NCBI GenBank assembly: GCA_964612185.1
Contig: CAZTCR010000007.1
Coordinates: 26,297 to 90,296, forward strand
Length of the DNA: 64,000 nt
Source of the DNA: UBA1447 sp964612185
GTDB lineage: Bacteria; Bacillota; Clostridia; Oscillospirales; Acutalibacteraceae
Reading direction: 5' to 3'
Part shown: positions 60,864-64,000 of the stretch, one piece after another
Layout of the letters: the number at the start of each line of letters is the position of its first letter
Numbering within the stretch: position 1 is the stretch's first letter
Made by a program: the position numbers and the translations under genes
Notes under the pieces: generated by a model
What the model was told of the DNA's origin: nothing
The model's input: only the letters and a program-made list of their open reading frames with translations
Databases searched by the model: none

Positions 60864-61745
60864 TTAATCCTCCAATGCTTCCATAAAATCAAATGCAGTT
60901 TTATAGACCGAATCTACGATACTCTGCGTTTGTGTTGTATCGACCTTAGCAATGTCCACTTTCAATCCTGTAAAGGCATCGGCTACGCAACCTTTTACCA
61001 AGTCTCGTAGCTGCTCCTGCAAATTATCCACTTGGGCTACATCGTTTGGCAGTGAAATCAGCTTGTTTCCGATATCATTCTCAATTTTCCCGACTATCAC
61101 ATTTGTCATATAAATCTCTGTGAACGCAAGAAATTCTGCAGGGGTAAGGTTTTCAATTTGCTTCGTATCCAAATCAGGCGTGATGGCTAAAGCTTCAACA
61201 TAGGCGTTCCTTGCGATTCCATCATCCGTTTTTCCTCCATCGGGGCAAACAAAATCCATAATTCGCAGAAACGCCACATCAGCAGGTTTTCCGATAATAT
61301 CTCCGAGATTGTGCTTCTGGGCAGTTGCGGAAACACCATTACTAGCAAATCCACCCATAACAGAAAACAGTCTTGCGGTGCTTTGTCGAGCCGAACCTAA
61401 TCGAGCAGTAGCATTCTGAGAACCTCCTGTTGACCGTCGGACATACGATGAAGCCGCATGACGTAGATTTTTGCCGCCACCCCCAGTGCCACCGCTGTTT
61501 ATAAAACGAGTAAAGTTACCTCTTGGTGCTGAAAAGCGTTTAGGGTCAGGCTGTTGAGCTGGTTTAGGTTGCTCTTGTTGATTGGGATTTTGCAACGGAG
61601 AGTCTTGATTTGGCAATTGGTTCTGAGAAGGCATAGTTCCAACAGGTGGAATTAATGGTGAAACGCCAAGATCTCCGTTATCTAACCACGATGGTACAAG
61701 AGGCGTATTGCCGTTTTGACCTCGATTACTTGTTGAAGTTCCCAT
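60864..61745 (-). CDS. qatB: Qat anti-phage system protein QatB
   Basis: 293 residues. N-terminal 75 residues are low complexity, rich in Pro, Gln and Asn, then a Ser/Ala/Gly-rich basic stretch (SSYVRRSTGGSQNATARLG) precedes a globular C-terminal domain (about 125-293). No catalytic motif. It is identified mainly by position between qatA and qatC and by its low-complexity start typical of QatB. It may be the substrate or target of modification in the system; that is an inference. GAGGTGG precedes the ATG. Confidence 0.85.
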   Translation of the reverse strand: MGTSTSNRGQNGNTPLVPSWLDNGDLGVSPLIPPVGTMPSQNQLPNQDSPLQNPNQQEQPKPAQQPDPKRFSAPRGNFTRFINSGGTGGGGKNLRHAASSYVRRSTGGSQNATARLGSARQSTARLFSVMGGFASNGVSATAQKHNLGDIIGKPADVAFLRIMDFVCPDGGKTDDGIARNAYVEALAITPDLDTKQIENLTPAEFLAFTEIYMTNVIVGKIENDIGNKLISLPNDVAQVDNLQEQLRDLVKGCVADAFTGLKVDIAKVDTTQTQSIVDSVYKTAFDFMEALED

Positions 61746-61755
61746 TTATTCCACC

Positions 61756-63711
61756 TCACTTTGCTGTAGCTTTTATCGCGGCTTTCGTAGTTTTACTGCC
61801 GTCTTTAGCCAATTTTTCTATATGCGTTTTAAGCCTTGCTTTACCTTCCGCAGAAGTGATTGAATCGTCCCATCCTTTAATTATCCATGGCCCCACTGTT
61901 GCACAATCAAAAGACTCAATTAAACTCAACAATGAATTCTCTAAATGAGAGTGGATAGCAACAAGTGAACGAATTCCGACTATGCCCGCAGGTTCGCTTG
62001 AAACATCACTAATCTTTTTAATTTTTTTTGTTAAAATATCGAATGCTTTCTTCGGTTCATCTCCAGTTAATGCTTTTATTTCCTCTGCAGCAGAAATAAC
62101 ATTAAAACTCTTACCCATTAGCTTGTTTATCAATTCCAGAAGTTGCTCAGACTTAATGCGCTCGAAGAAGAAGTCTTCGCGTTCTTTACAAGCAAAGAAA
62201 TACGGCCGCAAATCCACATCGCCCAACAATGGCAGGTTTAATGCCCATTTCTTAAAAGCGGCCTTTTTTGACCATTCAGCTAGGGTTTTATCATCAGCCG
62301 TCTCTTCGGCGGCGGGAGGCGCTGCGTTTCCTGCTCCAACTGACTCCTCGCCGGCTTCATCAGTTGAGTTGGCCGGCTTTTGGACATCAGACATCTTCTT
62401 TTCAAAGCTATCAAGCAAGGAGCATTTGCCATCATCATCATTCAATGACAAAGCAATACTCGTATATTCCGTTGAAAAATAATACTCCGCAAGCATGAGC
62501 TTTGCTAAAATGGGTAACTGAACCGCATCGCCAAAACCACGTGCGGTAGCCATTTGCTTGCGTAAAAGGAGCATGTTAAGAAAACGCTTTATATTTCTCG
62601 GATTACCTTGCGTGTTATTTGCTAAAATTTCAGAAATCTGCGTGGCTACATCGATTTCAGCACTGACCGTATTGTATTGGTTACCGAGAGCTTTTTTCAA
62701 GTCGTCAATACTAAGCCCTGTGTTTTCCCACGGCTTTTTCATCTTCTCTAATGACGCAACAAGTAATGCTTTATACTTATCGTCATCATCACGAACTTGA
62801 GAGCCAATCATCAGAAGGGTTATGTACATTTCAGATTCTACTCTACCAAGAGCCGGAATCTTAAATGGTACCTGTATCAGTTTCTCTAAATAGCGTTTTG
62901 AGTAGTCATATTCTGTTTTGTTCGTTTCTGTTTCATCTTTACTTGGCAGATTAGGGAAATGCTCGTGAACGGCGTATTCGATCATAGCCTCATCTGCGGC
63001 GATGACAAAGGCAGTAGATTTAGTGAACATAAACAGTCGTATTGCTTCTAACGTTTCGATAGTAACTTTTGGCAGGCATCTATCCAAATCATCGATAAGC
63101 ACAACGAGCTTCTTAATTTCAGATTTTTTGAGGAGTTCCTCAAAATTCATCTGGAATTCAGAGAACACACTCGAAACAGAATTGTTATTTTCAAATACTT
63201 TTGCGTCCTTCAAAAATTGTCCGGCGTTTCCGATTGTAGTTTCGACACCGCTTTTATCGGCAACAGCACTTTTCACACTATCGACACTTGCTGTTAGCAA
63301 GCCAATAGGGGTTAAGCCTGTAGCCAAAGAAAATATCGCACCACCCGCCGCTTTGGCGACAGAAAGCCAATTAATGTTTTTCCACAACTTATTAAAAGTT
63401 TCCTTTGCCTTGCCCGATATCTTCTGATTTTTCTCCAGTTCAGAAACGATTGAACTCATCAACGCGGTCTTGGCATCTTCAAAGCCCTGATGCCTCCAAC
63501 CGTTAAACTTGATGCAGACAATGCCGTCATCATTTGCGGAAAATTCAGACTCTACCATTTCCAAGATACTGGATTTTCCAGCACCCCAGTCTCCGTGGAC
63601 GCCGATTGATATCGGGCGTTCATCACAGTCACGAATAATACTGGCGATTGTTTTGGCAATAGCCATATTGTTTAGCATATCTACTTTGGTTTCGTTATCG
63701 GATAGCAACAT
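61756..63711 (-). CDS. qatA: Qat anti-phage system ATPase QatA (KAP-family P-loop NTPase)
   Basis: About 651 residues from ATG 63711, 8 nt after AAGGAGG; a GTG 33 nt further upstream is not needed. KAP P-loop NTPase: Walker A GVHGDWGAGKSSILEMV (about 37-53) and Walker B KLVVLIDDLDRCLP (near 230). Between them is a hydrophobic insert (GGAIFSLATGLTPIGLLTA) characteristic of KAP proteins. After the ATPase come FVIAADEAMIEYAVHEHFP and the arginine-rich NPRNIKRFLNMLLLRKQ sensor region. An acidic/Ala-rich segment precedes a helical C-terminal domain. First gene of the operon; probable sensor/driver of defence. Confidence 0.9.
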   Translation of the reverse strand: MLLSDNETKVDMLNNMAIAKTIASIIRDCDERPISIGVHGDWGAGKSSILEMVESEFSANDDGIVCIKFNGWRHQGFEDAKTALMSSIVSELEKNQKISGKAKETFNKLWKNINWLSVAKAAGGAIFSLATGLTPIGLLTASVDSVKSAVADKSGVETTIGNAGQFLKDAKVFENNNSVSSVFSEFQMNFEELLKKSEIKKLVVLIDDLDRCLPKVTIETLEAIRLFMFTKSTAFVIAADEAMIEYAVHEHFPNLPSKDETETNKTEYDYSKRYLEKLIQVPFKIPALGRVESEMYITLLMIGSQVRDDDDKYKALLVASLEKMKKPWENTGLSIDDLKKALGNQYNTVSAEIDVATQISEILANNTQGNPRNIKRFLNMLLLRKQMATARGFGDAVQLPILAKLMLAEYYFSTEYTSIALSLNDDDGKCSLLDSFEKKMSDVQKPANSTDEAGEESVGAGNAAPPAAEETADDKTLAEWSKKAAFKKWALNLPLLGDVDLRPYFFACKEREDFFFERIKSEQLLELINKLMGKSFNVISAAEEIKALTGDEPKKAFDILTKKIKKISDVSSEPAGIVGIRSLVAIHSHLENSLLSLIESFDCATVGPWIIKGWDDSITSAEGKARLKTHIEKLAKDGSKTTKAAIKATAK

Positions 63712-63781
63712 GCTACTTTCCTCCTTAAAATTACTGTGTTTCACAATCGCCAGATTGTTTTGGTTATAATGTTATGAGCGG

Positions 63782-63877
63782 TTACTCACGCTTCCACGCA
63801 TAGCCGCGCTGGTAGTCAGGTATCCTGAAAAGCCTGTTCTGGAAAAGTATTGATAATGAGTGTAACTCGTTTGCCAT
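63782..63877 (-). pseudogene. Truncated start of a DUF262 (GmrSD-type) protein
   Basis: 31-residue frame MANELHSLSILFQNRLFRIPDYQRGYAWKRE-stop (first 20: MANELHSLSILFQNRLFRIP). The segment FRIPDYQRGYAWKR is the conserved opening of DUF262 proteins, found in the GmrSD modification-dependent restriction family. It keeps a good ribosome site (AAGGAG 8 nt before the ATG) but ends at a stop, and sequence after it leads straight to qatA. It is therefore a remnant of a defence gene, or a tiny leader for qatA. Confidence 0.75.
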
Positions 63878-63899
63878 ATTGCAGACTCCTTTTCTTTAT

Positions 63900-64000
63900 T
63901 TATGCTTGTATTTCTACAAGCATTTTCTCAACATAATCGCTGTCATCCATAAACAGCACATGATTATCGTTCCATTCTGTGACGGTTGTGCTCTTATCCG
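63900..64000 (-). CDS. C-terminal end of an unidentified protein (5' part outside window)
   Basis: The last 32 residues are visible, from DKSTTVTEWNDNHVLFMDD to a stop after VEIQA. No family can be assigned. It lies 22 nt upstream of the DUF262 remnant in the same direction. Confidence 0.6.
   Translation of the reverse strand, partial: DKSTTVTEWNDNHVLFMDDSDYVEKMLVEIQA

Overview
The window is a chromosomal segment of a low-to-moderate GC, Gram-positive member of the Clostridia, most likely Oscillospiraceae/Ruminococcaceae-like. The evidence is the content and order of its genes: sepF, divIVA, lspA and an RluD-type synthase together, mutS-mutL-miaA, a YlbF-family protein, a group II ECF transporter, a Cys T-box ahead of cysE-cysS, a recA with a Gram-positive LexA box, strong AGGAGG Shine-Dalgarno sites and sigma-A promoters. 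Nearly all genes lie on the minus strand.

Layout. 1-1.65 kb: a DapA/NanA-type aldolase running off the left edge, an uncharacterised protein behind a palindromic operator, and a 34-residue orphan mini-gene with its own promoter. 1.67-5.6 kb: folC and valS. 5.73-7.29 kb: an intact IS4-family insertion sequence with a 9-bp target duplication, placed just upstream of the valS promoter. 7.3-38.9 kb: a very long, tightly packed minus-strand run. In transcription order it holds recA-recX-rimO-pgsA; a Cys T-box with cysE-cysS; an ECF transporter (T, double ATPase, S); miaB, a YlbF-family gene, mutS, mutL, miaA; an HlyD-like membrane protein; a YggS-type PLP protein, sepF, divIVA, lspA, an RluD-type synthase, a HAD phosphatase, a split transketolase; a membrane-anchored beta-propeller-like protein, an acidic DivIVA-like coiled-coil protein, an orphan fumarase beta subunit, and an XRE-cupin regulator with an acyl-CoA synthetase.

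39-58 kb is more mosaic: rpmB and tRNA-Leu(CAA) on the plus strand; pyrB with a fused PyrI-type zinc domain; a hydrolase set (alpha/beta hydrolase, PHP-domain CehA/McbA-like, YdjC/ChbG, three calcineurin-type phosphoesterases, two of them secreted tandem paralogues); ligA; a hairpin-rich gap; a DUF1292-like gene followed by a structured RNA (possibly 6S); a corrinoid methyltransferase cassette (two UroD-type proteins around a corrinoid protein); a thiolase remnant; a secreted LCAT-like lipase and a YhhN-type membrane protein.

58.2-64 kb is a defence locus: a 90-bp tandem repeat array ending in a 16-bp-stem terminator, three 18-19 bp direct repeats, and a complete QatABCD anti-phage operon (QatA KAP-type ATPase, QatB, QatC QueC-like, QatD TatD-like). 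It is preceded by a truncated DUF262/GmrSD-type start and the tail of another gene at the right edge. Qat is a known family. The observations most likely to be new are the 34-aa mini-gene, the repeat array behind qatD, the structured RNA at 51.4 kb and the IS-modified valS promoter region.
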